Source of the DNA: Ascaris suum | Taxonomy: Eukaryota; Nematoda; Chromadorea; Rhabditida; Ascarididae | Direction: 5' to 3' | Assembly (NCBI GenBank): GCA_013433145.1 | Contig: CM024170.1 | Coordinates: forward strand, 8,505,366 to 8,569,365 | DNA: 64,000 nucleotides | Part shown: piece by piece, positions 63,755-64,000 of the stretch | How the letters are laid out: every line of letters begins with the position of its first letter | Position numbering within the stretch: the stretch's first letter is position 1 | Notes under the pieces: model-generated | What the model was told of the DNA's origin: nothing | The model's input: the letters and a program-made list of their open reading frames with translations, nothing else | Databases searched by the model: none | Program-made: the position numbers and the translations under genes

Positions 63755-63820
63755 TAGGCAGAAGACAGACACACGTATATGCACGGATGTGACGCCGCCA
63801 TACTGCTTCTTGCAAACGCA
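63755..63820. repeat. Short dispersed repeat, copy 4 (3' part)
   Basis: agacagacacacgtatatgc, then ggatgtgacgccgccata and ttgcaaac match the second half of copy 1, which also has ttgcaaa after the same motif. Confidence 0.5.
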
Positions 63821-64000
63821 TATTTGCAAAAATGCATAAAAACTGCTACCTATCATCGTTGTGAGTGATGACCAAGAAATGACAACATTACTTCAGACGA
63901 ATTTTTCCAAAGAGTTTCGTTAGTGGTGTCGGTTATGAGTTGAATTCCTCATTTTAATCGATATTGACACTTTAATCACTATCAGTATAAACAAACGAAT

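Larger units (their letters stand above)
59195..64000. other. No supported gene; upstream of chemoreceptor-like exons
   Basis: The missing first exon of the 7TM-like gene could be here, but I cannot pick it out. It also holds a poly-G run and part of a short repeat near 63.8 kb. Open frames are short and unconvincing. Confidence 0.5.

Overview
The window is eukaryotic: AT-rich DNA, no prokaryotic gene packing, and coding sequence split into many 60-210 nt exons with GT..AG introns. The exons read as metazoan proteins. A nematode source is my inference. It rests on many small exons with 0.3-2.5 kb introns, a tRNA-Asp whose surviving arms look like those of worms, a 7TM gene with features of nematode chemoreceptors, and a possible trans-splice acceptor just before one start codon. 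A strongylid-like worm would fit, but I cannot prove a genus.

Nearly everything recognisable is on the minus strand. From right to left: (1) about 59.2-56.1 kb, exons of a multi-pass membrane protein that resembles a nematode chemosensory GPCR; (2) 54.2-53.97 kb, a possible terminal exon of an unidentified protein; (3) 50.37-46.44 kb, a complete five-exon gene for the 23-kDa, two-[4Fe-4S] subunit of mitochondrial complex I (NDUFS8); (4) 41.91-7.03 kb, a complete TAF1 gene, the scaffold subunit of TFIID, which I could chain through 42 exons. All 41 TAF1 junctions agree in phase. The total of 5,373 nt gives 1,790 codons plus a stop, the usual size for TAF1. A few TAF1 boundaries (exons 1, 9, 33/34, 40 and 42) are choices between alternatives.

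A tRNA-Asp(GTC) sits inside a TAF1 intron on the same strand. It lacks one base in the T stem, so it may be a pseudogene or contain a sequence error. Repeats include a 0.3-kb dispersed element with one copy at each end of the window, a short 'cagacagac...catgacgtcgcca' family, two long (TA)n tracts, a 26-bp minisatellite, a GC-rich hairpin patch and many C/G homopolymer runs.

The first 7 kb, 42-46 kb, 50.4-53.9 kb and 59.2-64 kb show no gene I can support. TAF1 (nuclear transcription) and NDUFS8 (mitochondrial respiration) are both housekeeping genes but 4.5 kb apart, so nothing suggests shared expression. I found no new defence, mobile or biosynthetic system; the most useful leads are the tRNA, unusual parts of TAF1, possible plus-strand coding in and around NDUFS8, and the repeat families.
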